A DNA stretch of 64,000 nucleotides, from positions 1-64,000 of the forward strand of contig JANQPD010000051.1 in NCBI GenBank assembly GCA_028285465.1, read 5' to 3'. Position numbers and translations under genes: made by a program. The stretch is from Owenweeksia sp. GTDB lineage: Bacteria; Bacteroidota; Bacteroidia; Flavobacteriales; Schleiferiaceae. Position 1 is the first letter of the stretch; each line of letters begins with the position of its first letter. Positions 1-9,041 of the stretch are shown piece by piece. Below the pieces are notes generated by a model. That model was not told where the DNA came from, searched no databases, and saw nothing but the letters and a program-made list of their open reading frames with translations.

Positions 1-1
1 G

Positions 2-430
2 CTCATCCTGAAGGGGATCGACCGTACCAATGCGGGAAAGTATCGAACGGTTGAAGTACGTATTTCCGGCAGCAAGCATACTCCACCGGGTGTTTTGCAA
101 CTGGATCGCTTGATGATGGATTATTTCCGGCATTACCAAATGCAAAAACAACAGGTACACCCGGTAATTTTGGCGGCCGGGATGCACGAACGGCTGGTAA
201 GCATTCACCCTTTTGTAGATGGAAACGGCCGTACGGCACGCCTGGTTATGAACCTTATCTTATTGAGCAATGGATACACCATAGCCAGTTTAAAGGGCGA
301 CCATAGCTCCAGGCTGAAATACTACCGTGCGCTTGAAAAAGTGCAGGTAGCAAACACCCCAAAGGAGTTTTACCATTTGGTAATAGACGCCGCCCGGGAA
401 TCATTGGAAGAACATCTGAAAATGGCGTAA
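2..430 (+). CDS. Fic family protein, 3' part (5' end outside window)
   Basis: Open from the first bases of the window without a start codon, so the N-terminus is missing. The reading frame from base 2 contains the Fic active-site motif HPFVDGNGRTAR (about 206-241), with the catalytic His, the anion-binding Asn-Gly-Asn-Gly loop and the terminal Arg. Fic proteins transfer AMP or other phosphate-containing groups onto target hydroxyls. Upstream residues (LDRLMMDYFRHY) fit the helix that precedes the core. No toxin-antitoxin partner is visible because the upstream side is cut off. A strong hairpin follows the stop at once. The family call is safe; the target and regulation cannot be judged. Confidence 0.9.
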   Translation, partial: LILKGIDRTNAGKYRTVEVRISGSKHTPPGVLQLDRLMMDYFRHYQMQKQQVHPVILAAGMHERLVSIHPFVDGNGRTARLVMNLILLSNGYTIASLKGDHSSRLKYYRALEKVQVANTPKEFYHLVIDAARESLEEHLKMA

Positions 431-431
431 G

Positions 432-454
432 CCCCGGTGCCTGAGGCACCGGGG
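432..454. terminator. Strong hairpin between convergent fic and susD-like genes
   Basis: A perfect 10-bp inverted repeat (CCCCGGTGCC / GGCACCGGGG) with a 3-nt loop starts one base after the fic stop codon. The minus-strand SusD-like gene converges on it. There is no clean U-tract, so it may act as a transcription barrier or mRNA 3'-end stabiliser rather than a textbook terminator. Confidence 0.6.
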
Positions 455-496
455 GTATGCTTTCTATACAAGGTAGCTAGGAAAAGGCTACACAAT

Positions 497-1915
497 CTAT
501 TGTTCCCACCAACCTTTGCTGTTGATGTTATCCCCGCCCAAACGGCTAGCCGCTTTGCTGTAGTTTGCATTGTTGGTAGCCTGCTCCGATTCGGGGTAGA
601 GATAGCGCACCGGGTAGCGGTCTTCATTCAGGTTGTCCGGCCCGGGTTCCAGGGCAGGGATACCGGTACGCCTGATGTTAAACCAGGCTTCATGCCCCAC
701 ATTGATCAGGCTGAGCCATTTCTGGGTCAGGATCTTTTCCAGGTTATCGCTCCCATTTAGCGCTATTTCCGGGCGGGTAAAGTAATCGCCCGGCAGGCTT
801 ACGTTATAATATGCAAAACTGGCTTCGATAGCGGCCTGGTAGTATGCTTCCACGCTTCCTGCTATAATGCCTCTTTGCGCGGCCTCGGCCAGTGCGAATT
901 GCAGTTCGGCATACTGCATAAACTGCGCGTCTACTCCATCCGGGACATCTCTGAAAATACTCCCGAAAAGCGATACCGTATCCAGGTCAATGCCTCTATT
1001 GCCAATGGTTTCACGGCTAAGCCCGTTCGGCAGACTGCCAAAGCCTCCCTGGCTATTGGGTTTATACAGAACGTTGATGCGTGGGTCGTTCCAAAGCGTG
1101 AGGATCGAATCCACGGTGCGGGTCATGCGGTGCTCCTGGTACAAGCCCAGGCTTGCAATGCTCATGGGAAACTGGTTTGGTGCCGAGGCCAGGTAGGGCA
1201 ACACTGCATTATCCAGGTTCGACTGCATCAACTGGTTTTCGTTTACCAGGTCCTGTAACGCACTGCTTACGTCCATACGCTTGCTGATGCGCAATAAATA
1301 ACGTACCCGCAGGGAATTGGCAAAGCGGACCCACTTCTGCAGGTCGTTGCCAAACAGCACGTCCCCGTTAACGGAGCTATTGGTATTTTGCAAAATGCCT
1401 ACGGCTTTTTCCAATACGGCCAAAATACCGGTTTGCGGATCGGTATAAATATCCTCCTGCCGGTCGTAAGCCGGGGTGAAGTTGCCTTTGCCGGCTTGCA
1501 AAGCTTCAGAATACGGAACATCGCCCCACATATCCGTCAACTGTGAAAATATGTGACACCGCATGATATCGCCCACAGCCACATAAGCCTCATTGGAACC
1601 TTCCAGGCGCTTCATGGATTCTACATCATTCAGCAAAGTATAGAGTGTGTTCCAATAGCTGCTGTTCGACCCCATCTCGTAGCGGTCGATCCGTTCAAAC
1701 TCTACACTTGCTGCAAACTGCACAAGGTAATTGGCCAGGCGAAACCCCTGCTCGTAGGCGTTCCTGTCGGCCGCCACAGAAATAACATTGGTCAGTAAAA
1801 AAGGAGGGGTGATCTCCTCGGGAGCATTGGGGTTCTTGTTTATCTCGTCAAAATCTTTGGTACACCCCAAAACCAAAAGGCCGAGTATTGCACTGCTGAT
1901 TATTATTCTTTTCAT
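497..1915 (-). CDS. SusD/RagB-family outer-membrane lipoprotein
   Basis: 472 aa. A short signal peptide ends in a lipobox with Cys18 (LLVLGC), so it should be a surface-anchored lipoprotein. The N-terminal FDEINKNPNAPEEITPPFLL and the overall length fit the SusD-like family that binds ligand and caps a SusC channel. It starts 10 bp after the SusC-type gene and is the last gene of the ten-gene operon that begins at 12648. The neighbours contain no glycoside hydrolase, so the ligand is more likely a small molecule such as a nucleoside derivative than a glycan; that is inference. Start: ATG directly at the signal peptide. Confidence 0.92.
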   Translation of the reverse strand: MKRIIISSAILGLLVLGCTKDFDEINKNPNAPEEITPPFLLTNVISVAADRNAYEQGFRLANYLVQFAASVEFERIDRYEMGSNSSYWNTLYTLLNDVESMKRLEGSNEAYVAVGDIMRCHIFSQLTDMWGDVPYSEALQAGKGNFTPAYDRQEDIYTDPQTGILAVLEKAVGILQNTNSSVNGDVLFGNDLQKWVRFANSLRVRYLLRISKRMDVSSALQDLVNENQLMQSNLDNAVLPYLASAPNQFPMSIASLGLYQEHRMTRTVDSILTLWNDPRINVLYKPNSQGGFGSLPNGLSRETIGNRGIDLDTVSLFGSIFRDVPDGVDAQFMQYAELQFALAEAAQRGIIAGSVEAYYQAAIEASFAYYNVSLPGDYFTRPEIALNGSDNLEKILTQKWLSLINVGHEAWFNIRRTGIPALEPGPDNLNEDRYPVRYLYPESEQATNNANYSKAASRLGGDNINSKGWWEQ

Positions 1916-1925
1916 GGGAATGTCT

Positions 1926-4900
1926 TTAAAATTGTGTTTTCAGGCTAAAGCCATAGCTGCGTGTGGAAGGGTAGCTCATGTCTTCTACTCCATAGGTATA
2001 ATTGGTTTCCTGCATGGCGTTGAGTTCCGGATCAAAATGCGGGTTCTCGGTAAACAACAAAAGGTTGCTGCCTACAAAGCCGAACTTTACTTCCTGAAAT
2101 CCGGCTGCTTTGGCCCACGCTTCAGGTAAAGTATAATACAGGCTTAGCTGGCGCAGTTTGATGTATGACGCATCATACAAGGCACTGGCCTCGTTTCCCC
2201 GGTCGTAAAAGTTATTGTAAAACTGGCTGGCTGAAACTACGGTGGTATTGGGTACGTATTCGGGGTTTTCCGGGGTGCCGATGTTCATTACCCCGTCTCC
2301 AACTATGCCCCCCTCGCGGCCTTGCAGTGTTTCTTCCAATACACCCGAGGTACTGCCCAGGGCTTTAGTGCGCGATACAATGGTTCCTCCATAGCGCCAA
2401 TCGAAGAGAATGCCCAGGCTGATGTTTTTATACGAAAACTCGTTGTTAAAGCCCATTAAAAAATCGGGGTTGTAGTTACCGAGTAAACGCAGGGTTCCAT
2501 CCTGTACAGGCAAGCCATTGGAACCATAAAGGATCTGTCCGTCAATCTCTACAAATCCGCTCCCATACATATCGCCTACCCTGCCCCCCTCACGGGCTAT
2601 GTAAAAAACAGTATTGGAACCTCCGGAGCCACCAAATATATTGGCCTGGCCGGTTACATACTGGTCTACCCCCTGTGGTAGTTTGGTTACTACACTTCTG
2701 AAGGTGGAAAAATTTACCGAAGCCAGCCACTGAAAACGCTCTCCTTTAACAATTTTTCCGCTGAGCATGGCCTCAAAACCCCGCGTACGTACTTCCCCAC
2801 CATTTTCAATGATGTTGCTAAAACCGGTGGCGTAGGAAATGGGCCTTCCTATGATCTGGTTGATGCTGGTGTTCTGGTAAACGGAAGCATCAAATTGCAG
2901 ACGATCCTTCAGCAACCAAAACTCAAGGCCTGCTTCATAGGCGTTCAAACGCTCCGGCTTAAGGTTTGCATTCGCCAGGATGGATTCATTGGTGAGGCGA
3001 AAGGAAGACCCATATGTAGTGTTGAACCGGAAGGTATTGATAAGCTGGTAAGGGTCGGTGTCGTTGCCTACACTTGCTGCATTGGCGCGCAGTTTCAGGT
3101 AGGTAATGAATTCCGGCAGATCTATATGATTCGAGAGTACGTAACCTGCACCCAGGGAGTAGTAGGCAAAGGAGTTATTATCGGCCGGGAGTGTACTGCT
3201 CCAGTCATTCCGCAACGTAAGGTCGAGGTATACAATGTTGCGGTATGCTATATTTCCTAAGGCATACACGCTGTTTATCCTCCTTTTGTAAAATTCGCTG
3301 GTACCGGTAAGCGGGGCGCGTGCGTTGGAAAGGCTATAAATATTGGGCACGGCTAATTGATCGGCCTCTGCAAACGTATAGCTGATCTCCTGGTCAAAGC
3401 GGTTTGCACCTATCGAAACATCGTAGGTCCAGGCGGCATTGAGCCGGTCACGGTACGTCAACAATACATCGGTATTGATCTCCCGGAAACGAACGTTGTC
3501 TTCCCGGTAGCCTCCGAACACCTTACGGTTGGTGCTGATGGCCCTTCTGAACTCCCGGGCATCATCCCATATATCCGCCCCGCTACGCAAACGAAAGCTC
3601 AACTTCTCTGTAAGGTCAACGGTTATCGCCCCATTCCCTAATATGCGGTTTTTATTGAAGCTGTTGGTATTCTCAAAAAGGGTGAGGTAGGGATTGGTGA
3701 GCCATAAGTAATTAAAGTCAAAATGCTGTACCCCTTGCTGACCTGCCTGCCAGTAATCCCGTAAGGCAGCTATATCCATCTGGCGACCGGTCCAGTTGAA
3801 GCCGTACATCACGTTTTCATACCCATAGCCCAGGTTGGGGCGGTTTTCGCTGCGCGAATTGATGTAATTGGCAAAAAGGTCTACCCTAACCCGGCTGCCC
3901 ACCTGCTGGTCGAGGCTAAAGGAAAGGCCATCCCGGTTCAGGTCTGTATTGGGCAGGATGCCCTGGTTACGCAAATTGCTGTACGACAAACGGATGCCCG
4001 TGCTTCCATTGTATGAGGTAATAGCAATGTTGTTTTGAGAGGTGAGCCCGGTTTGAAAAAAATTGCGCACGTTATCGGGCCGTGAAACAAAGGGCGTAGG
4101 CGTAATGGGATTTAGGGTGCCATCGGGATTTGTACGGGCCACTACATCTCCCCCGCGTACCGGGTCACCGTTTACGTCAAAAGAAGGCCCGTTAAACTGG
4201 GGCGCCAGGTAGCCCTGGTCCAGCGGCACACCGAAACTCGCCAGCCCTCCATCGGCAATACCCCCGCCTATGCCGTCTTCAAAAGCATATTGCGGCACTC
4301 CCTGGGCATCCAGTGAACCGCTGCCGTATTCATTTTGATACTGCGGGAGGGTAAGCAGGGTTTCAAACGTAAGGATGTTGCTTGTGCTTACGCCAAAGCC
4401 TTTCTTGCGTTGCCCTCGTTTGGTAGTGATCAAAACCACCCCGTTGGCCGCACGGGAACCATACAGGGCTGCTGCTCCGGGGCCTTTTAACACGGTAATC
4501 CCGGCCATATCATCGGGGCTTAGTTCGGAAGCACCGTTCCCATAATCCACCTCTTGCATGGCCCCGTTGTTGGTGAGGTTGCTGCTGATCTGCTGATTGC
4601 GGATCGGAACACCGTCTACCACAAAAAGGGGTTGGTTGTTGCCACTCAGGGAGTTCTCTCCCCGGATAATGATGCGTGAAGAAGAGCCGGTACCCGATGA
4701 ACCATTGGTAACCTGTACCCCGGCTACTTGGCCAGAAAGGCTGTTGACCACGTTGGTGAGCGGCACATCGGTAAGCTGCCGGGCGTCTACTTCGGCAATA
4801 CTGGCTGAAAGGGACTGCCTGTCTTTGCGGATGCCCAGGGCCGTTACCACCGCGTCATCCAGTTGCTCGCTTTTTTGAGACAATAAAACCGATGCGTTTA

Positions 4901-5156
4901 AAAGACTGGCCCGGATCGTTACTTCACTGTATCCCAATGCTGTGATCTTAAGCATGGCCGTGGGAAGTACGGTAATGCTGAAGCTGCCGTCCGCTGCCGA
5001 CACGCTGAAATTTTGCGTGCCTACTTCCACTATGGATGTCCCAGGAATGGGTGCTTTATCCAAAGCATCGAGGACCTTGCTGCTGTAGGTATTTTTTTGC
5101 GCAAGTCCCACCAGGATGCTGCATTGGAGCAACACCACCAAATATATTTTTTTCAT
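1926..5156 (-). CDS. SusC/RagA-family TonB-dependent outer-membrane transporter
   Basis: 1076 aa. Order: signal peptide (residues 1-19), CarboxypepD_reg-like beta-sandwich (about 22-95), TonB-box-like VVTALGI (about 104-110), plug with the typical RGENSLSGNNQPLFVVDGV segment, then a long beta-barrel ending in aromatic F (FSLKTQF). It should import the SusD-bound ligand into the periplasm using TonB energy. It lies 55 bp after the DUF2064 gene and 10 bp before the SusD gene, on the same strand as the ABC importer further up. This gives a complete outer-plus-inner-membrane uptake route in one operon. The length is normal for the family. Confidence 0.95.
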   Translation of the reverse strand: MKKIYLVVLLQCSILVGLAQKNTYSSKVLDALDKAPIPGTSIVEVGTQNFSVSAADGSFSITVLPTAMLKITALGYSEVTIRASLLNASVLLSQKSEQLDDAVVTALGIRKDRQSLSASIAEVDARQLTDVPLTNVVNSLSGQVAGVQVTNGSSGTGSSSRIIIRGENSLSGNNQPLFVVDGVPIRNQQISSNLTNNGAMQEVDYGNGASELSPDDMAGITVLKGPGAAALYGSRAANGVVLITTKRGQRKKGFGVSTSNILTFETLLTLPQYQNEYGSGSLDAQGVPQYAFEDGIGGGIADGGLASFGVPLDQGYLAPQFNGPSFDVNGDPVRGGDVVARTNPDGTLNPITPTPFVSRPDNVRNFFQTGLTSQNNIAITSYNGSTGIRLSYSNLRNQGILPNTDLNRDGLSFSLDQQVGSRVRVDLFANYINSRSENRPNLGYGYENVMYGFNWTGRQMDIAALRDYWQAGQQGVQHFDFNYLWLTNPYLTLFENTNSFNKNRILGNGAITVDLTEKLSFRLRSGADIWDDAREFRRAISTNRKVFGGYREDNVRFREINTDVLLTYRDRLNAAWTYDVSIGANRFDQEISYTFAEADQLAVPNIYSLSNARAPLTGTSEFYKRRINSVYALGNIAYRNIVYLDLTLRNDWSSTLPADNNSFAYYSLGAGYVLSNHIDLPEFITYLKLRANAASVGNDTDPYQLINTFRFNTTYGSSFRLTNESILANANLKPERLNAYEAGLEFWLLKDRLQFDASVYQNTSINQIIGRPISYATGFSNIIENGGEVRTRGFEAMLSGKIVKGERFQWLASVNFSTFRSVVTKLPQGVDQYVTGQANIFGGSGGSNTVFYIAREGGRVGDMYGSGFVEIDGQILYGSNGLPVQDGTLRLLGNYNPDFLMGFNNEFSYKNISLGILFDWRYGGTIVSRTKALGSTSGVLEETLQGREGGIVGDGVMNIGTPENPEYVPNTTVVSASQFYNNFYDRGNEASALYDASYIKLRQLSLYYTLPEAWAKAAGFQEVKFGFVGSNLLLFTENPHFDPELNAMQETNYTYGVEDMSYPSTRSYGFSLKTQF

Positions 5157-5211
5157 AGAATGCGTTAAATGTTATACTGCAACCCGGGTTGAACCGGGTA
5201 AATGGATGTTG

Positions 5212-5937
5212 TTATGCTTGCAGTATATGCGGGGGGCCGCGCAAGGGAGCAGGGCCTCTGTACTCAGGATCTTCAGCAAAAGAAGCCTTTCCTAAGAAGG
5301 GTACTCCCTGAAGTTTGCTGAGCCTTCGTTGTAGGGCCTTGCTCCATAGCTTTTTGCTCTTTCGCAAAAAGGCAAAGAGATCCGATTTATGGTCAATATC
5401 GGATAAGGTATCGAGTACTTCCAGCGCAAAGCCGAATGCTCCTGTTGTGTTCTGCAGGGTTTCGAACAAATGGGCCTGTCGCCAGGGCAGGTGTATTAAA
5501 TCAACTTGCTGAAACTGTTTGCGGTTGAAACCCAGCAGGTAAACGCCTCCGTCCCTGGCCGGGCCCAGCACGAAAGTCTCCTTAGCCAATGCCTTTGCAG
5601 CGCTCTGCATTTTAGCAACCGTGAGCTGCGGGCTGTCGTTTCCGATGATCAACAGGCGTTCGTACCCCCTGGCAAATACATCTCCTGCGGCATTGTGCAG
5701 CCGTTCTCCAAAATTTTTACCGCGCTGTTGCTGCTCATCCATCCAAAAAACGGGCAGATCGAGTTTTTCTACTTCTGAGCGGGTATGTGCGATCAATGCC
5801 TGGCACACGGCTTTGTTCTCTGCATTCCGGCCATGGCCCAATAAGGCCTTTTGCCGCGCTTCGAGTGAAGCAGAACGCGAAAACACCAGAAGGGCCGTAC
5901 GCCCCTGTACATGCTTATGCTGTGTATGGTTTGTAAT
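5212..5937 (-). CDS. DUF2064 / TIGR04282-type GT-A fold protein, probable ATT start
   Basis: The first core strand (TALLVFSRS) resembles the N-terminus of DUF2064 proteins, which have a nucleotidyltransferase-like GT-A fold. LLIIGNDSPQL and GPARDGGVYLLGF match its later conserved blocks (IGSDSP and GxxxDGGYxLxG types). The first usable GTG (5886) would cut inside strand one. Upstream in frame there is no ATG, GTG or TTG, but an ATT (5935-5937) sits 6 nt after AGGAA, so that start is chosen (241 aa). Function in this family is poorly defined; members occur beside radical SAM proteins in putative glycosyl-transfer clusters. Here it sits 70 bp after a radical SAM gene and 55 bp before the SusC gene. 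Confidence 0.75.
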   Translation of the reverse strand: MTNHTQHKHVQGRTALLVFSRSASLEARQKALLGHGRNAENKAVCQALIAHTRSEVEKLDLPVFWMDEQQQRGKNFGERLHNAAGDVFARGYERLLIIGNDSPQLTVAKMQSAAKALAKETFVLGPARDGGVYLLGFNRKQFQQVDLIHLPWRQAHLFETLQNTTGAFGFALEVLDTLSDIDHKSDLFAFLRKSKKLWSKALQRRLSKLQGVPFLGKASFAEDPEYRGPAPLRGPPHILQA

Positions 5938-6007
5938 CAGAAGTTCCTGCGTTTGGTTTGTTAAAGTGTTGTCTATATCCGGAAGTCAACGGCTGTGCTG
6001 CCCCCGT

Positions 6008-7021
6008 TTAATTTGAGAGGTCGCGGTGTATGCTGATCTTGTTCTCCATTTTCCGGGGGATAAACTCCGGGTGCTTTGCTTTATACGCCTTTGCTTCCTG
6101 TTTTTTCATGTCGAAGTACTTGGTAAAAAACTCATCACACCACAGGCATACGTTCTCCAATTCCTGCGAGCGTGCCCGTGCAAACTCTTCGGTAATGCCA
6201 ATGCTCTCCCCCATTTTCCAGGCGTCTCCTTTGTTTAGCATCTGCATAACTTTTGACTTTTCCATACGCCTCATTACTTCAAACACCTTTTCTACCCGCG
6301 CATCTCCCATAGGATCTTTGGTACCCGGGCAGCATGGGTTTATGGCCCACAATTGTATGGAGACCTCCTGTGTAAGATCCGTTTCTTCATTCCCCAGAAA
6401 AGCAATGGCTCCGGAGGGAATGGCGCAAAAGTTATGCAGCCCGTCCCGTTTCCAGATGTTATGCTTCATAGCACGGCCCCGCGCCCAATTTCCGCCCAGC
6501 CACATGTCTTCCGTGGCCCCGAAAAAACCATAGGTGGGGTGCGCCCGCTTATCGTTTTCCAGTTCTGTGCGGGTGAGTTTTGGTTGCCCTTCAATGTACT
6601 CTATGCCGTGGGCCTCGAACATGGTGGCCAGCTCTTCTTTGCGCTCGCCCTGCTTTTTGTGGTATCGGTCGATGCTGGCTATTGAAAAACGATCAACCCC
6701 TTTTTCCAGCAGGATCTTTAGTATTTTGGGGGTAAGCAGGTCTCCGTTGAACTGCAAAGCGATGTACAACTGCTTGCCGTATTTCGCATTGAGCTTATCT
6801 AATATCTTATACAGCAATTTCCTTTCCGCCAGGGGCTCTCCTCCGCTCAGGCTAATGCGGTCGAGTTTATCGGGCATATTGTCAATCACCGCCATACACT
6901 CCGCCTCACTCATCCGCGCTCCATAGGGGCCACTATCGTTGTAGCAATGGTCGCAGTGGTCATTGCACAGCTGTGTGAACACCCAATAGATCCGTTCAAT
7001 GTGGGTAAAGTTGTTTTTCAT
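6008..7021 (-). CDS. Radical SAM protein with extra C-terminal cysteines
   Basis: 337 aa. The CNDHCDHC motif (C19, C23, C26) binds the catalytic 4Fe-4S cluster and SLSGGEP is the SAM-binding GGEP motif. Further cysteines (HNFCAIP, NPCCPG, NVCLWC near the C-terminus) could ligate an auxiliary cluster as in SPASM or Twitch proteins. The substrate is unknown. It lies between a sugar-kinase-like gene (26 bp upstream) and the DUF2064 gene in the salvage-like operon. By analogy with the queuosine salvage pair QueK (nucleoside hydrolase) and QueL (radical SAM lyase) described in Clostridioides, it might act on a base released by the hydrolase; this is inference from neighbourhood only. Confidence 0.88.
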   Translation of the reverse strand: MKNNFTHIERIYWVFTQLCNDHCDHCYNDSGPYGARMSEAECMAVIDNMPDKLDRISLSGGEPLAERKLLYKILDKLNAKYGKQLYIALQFNGDLLTPKILKILLEKGVDRFSIASIDRYHKKQGERKEELATMFEAHGIEYIEGQPKLTRTELENDKRAHPTYGFFGATEDMWLGGNWARGRAMKHNIWKRDGLHNFCAIPSGAIAFLGNEETDLTQEVSIQLWAINPCCPGTKDPMGDARVEKVFEVMRRMEKSKVMQMLNKGDAWKMGESIGITEEFARARSQELENVCLWCDEFFTKYFDMKKQEAKAYKAKHPEFIPRKMENKISIHRDLSN

Positions 7022-7047
7022 GGCTTTTTATGCAGCGGCAAATTGCC

Positions 7048-8037
7048 TTATTCGCGTATAAGTATTTGTCTGGCTTCAGACAAGAGCTGTATTCTTTTTT
7101 CCAAACCTATTTCCAGCGGAAGTTGTGCCAGGCCCAATATCCTACGTATGATCTCTCCGCTCATAAAAGCCTGGCAAAGGGCCTCGTTCAACGGAGCTTT
7201 TGCCCGGTAGGTGGCCCGTGCAAGATCAATAAGTTCGGCCGGTTGATCTGCCATTTTCAAATGCGCCAGGCATACCCCTACTTCAAACTCTGCCGGCCCG
7301 AAAAAGCAAAACTCCGGGTCAATCACCTTAAGCCCCTGACTGGTCTGTAACCAGCTTCCCGGAAAATAATCCCCGTGCAACAGCTTTTCTCCATCGGCCA
7401 GATAGCGCTCCCCTAATGTACGGGCTTTTGCTTTGAGCGGTTCATCCTGTTTATACGCTGAGGCTACTTCCTGCAAACCGGGGAGTACATCGTCCAGGTC
7501 CAGACCATTCTCTTCAAGGTAGGGGTATACATACATATGTTCATGGTTGAGTGCGCGCATCTCCCGGTTGGTAATGGGTTTTGCTACCTCATCTACTGAA
7601 AAAGCGTTATGCAGGGCTGCGGCAAATTCCATCAAGTCAACAAGGTGTGCCTTCTCAATCTGCTGCCCGCTTTTATACAAGTTGGTGAAGTCTGCTCCTT
7701 CTCCCAGGTCTTCCAGCAACAAAACACAATGGACCTTATCCACAGCCAGGAGTTCCGGCATTTTTTGGGCCAGTTGCGTTTTCCCCGCAATCAAGCCGTA
7801 AAATTCGGCTTCGCGCAAAGCCCTCTCCCTCGGGGCTGACACCTGCGGGTACTTCTCCACATACGCCCGGCTTTGCTTCACAATAAAACTGCGCTGGTTT
7901 GTAACAAGCCTCAGGGTGAAGTTCATATTGCCCTCTCCCGGTTTTTCCGCCCGCTCCAGGCTTTCTCCCGGTTTCAGCCACACCTGCGCCTGTAAATACG
8001 CTTCCAGCTCTTTTAAATCGGTTGTGAGTTTTTGCAT
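7048..8037 (-). CDS. APH-fold sugar kinase, similar to methylthioribose kinase
   Basis: 329 aa with an aminoglycoside-phosphotransferase fold. The catalytic block LLHGDYFPGSW followed by VIDPEFCFFGP matches the HGDLHTGS...DPEFAFYGP pattern of methylthioribose kinase (MtnK) rather than antibiotic kinases. MNFTLRL and FIVKQSRAYVEKYP give the nucleotide-binding loop and the Lys strand. MtnK enzymes phosphorylate the anomeric hydroxyl of a ribose-like sugar. Placed 39 bp after a nucleoside hydrolase gene, it would be suited to phosphorylate the free sugar that enzyme releases. No mtnA-type isomerase or other methionine-salvage gene is present nearby, so the substrate may differ from methylthioribose. 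Confidence 0.85.
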   Translation of the reverse strand: MQKLTTDLKELEAYLQAQVWLKPGESLERAEKPGEGNMNFTLRLVTNQRSFIVKQSRAYVEKYPQVSAPRERALREAEFYGLIAGKTQLAQKMPELLAVDKVHCVLLLEDLGEGADFTNLYKSGQQIEKAHLVDLMEFAAALHNAFSVDEVAKPITNREMRALNHEHMYVYPYLEENGLDLDDVLPGLQEVASAYKQDEPLKAKARTLGERYLADGEKLLHGDYFPGSWLQTSQGLKVIDPEFCFFGPAEFEVGVCLAHLKMADQPAELIDLARATYRAKAPLNEALCQAFMSGEIIRRILGLAQLPLEIGLEKRIQLLSEARQILIRE

Positions 8038-8076
8038 TTTCTTTTGTTCATACGTTTTGTTTTCAGTCCTTCCGGT

Positions 8077-8997
8077 CTATTTCAACAAACTATTCATCAG
8101 TTTTTCGTGGTAGCCTTGCACTACATCGTAGCAATACTTTACCGGGTAGCCTGCGGTGGCCCGGTCGCACAATAAAAATTGCTTGTAAACATCTCCCGTG
8201 TTGCCGTCCATATCGTCTTTCAGGTGTGCTTCCAGGCGGGCCTGTAAAGCTTCACTTATGATATCCTGCGGGTGCAATATGTAGTGGCTGGCCAATACGT
8301 CAAAAGGGTTAAAACCACGCTCATCCATCGCCACCCACTGTTGCAACCAGGGCCGAGAATGCCCGGCCAGCCAGCGGCAGGCTTCGTCTCCCTGCTCCAG
8401 GGCATCCAGGTCTTCGGCCTGCAGCCACACTTTATTCGATATTTCAAAGGGGCAGAATACCAGGGGGACCTGGTATTGAAAAAGCACCCTGAAGGCATCG
8501 TTGTCCAGGTCAAAATTGAGGTCGGGGGCAGAAGCCTTCCGGGCCCCGATCGTAAAATGATCGCTTGCTTTTCTCCTGCCTGCAACGAGTACTACTTCCT
8601 CTATCTGCGCTACCAAATGTGGATACAGCAACACCAGCAGACCTATATTGGTAGCCGGGCCAATGGCCATAATGGTGAGTTTTTGCTTTTCCAGCGCGTT
8701 GGCCAGGGCCTCCACCGCTTCATTGGTTTCTATATGGGCCAGCACCATAGGCTGTTCGGCACCCTTGTAAACCGAAATGTTGCCCCCGGCATAGCTGTGG
8801 CTCATGTGCTGGCACAAATGATAGGCATTTTCCAGGGTGGTGTTGCCAAATACCGCACTCATGCCCACCACTTCCGTTTCTTTTGCTTTAAGCAGTTGCA
8901 AAACGGCATACCCATCGTCCACATCGCAATAGTCTTCCCTACCCTGGCGTTTCATGCCCACGGAAAGGTCCGTATCGATCCAAACCTGTTTTTTCAT
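8077..8997 (-). CDS. Nucleoside hydrolase-like protein with altered Ca-loop spacing
   Basis: 306 aa. IDTDL near the N-terminus and DVDDGYAVLQLL about 16 residues later correspond to the calcium-binding DxDxGxDD loop of inosine-uridine nucleoside hydrolases. Here the loop is split by a short insertion (SVGMKRQGREDYC). Further family blocks: VVGMSAVFGN, TIMAIGPATNIG, and a C-terminal Asp-rich region (KDDMDGNTGD). Such enzymes cleave the N-glycosidic bond of ribonucleosides. The changed loop marks a divergent subgroup that may use an unusual nucleoside. It lies 44 bp after the ABC ATPase gene and 39 bp before the kinase gene, in the same operon. Confidence 0.85.
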   Translation of the reverse strand: MKKQVWIDTDLSVGMKRQGREDYCDVDDGYAVLQLLKAKETEVVGMSAVFGNTTLENAYHLCQHMSHSYAGGNISVYKGAEQPMVLAHIETNEAVEALANALEKQKLTIMAIGPATNIGLLVLLYPHLVAQIEEVVLVAGRRKASDHFTIGARKASAPDLNFDLDNDAFRVLFQYQVPLVFCPFEISNKVWLQAEDLDALEQGDEACRWLAGHSRPWLQQWVAMDERGFNPFDVLASHYILHPQDIISEALQARLEAHLKDDMDGNTGDVYKQFLLCDRATAGYPVKYCYDVVQGYHEKLMNSLLK

Positions 8998-9041
8998 TTT
9001 CTTATTTCTTTAAAGTGCATTTTATATCCGTTGCGTTTACT

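Noticed and set aside
7048-8037. Aminoglycoside resistance kinase
   Set aside because: The HGDYFPGS and DPEFCFFGP blocks match methylthioribose kinase rather than APH resistance enzymes, and the context is catabolic.
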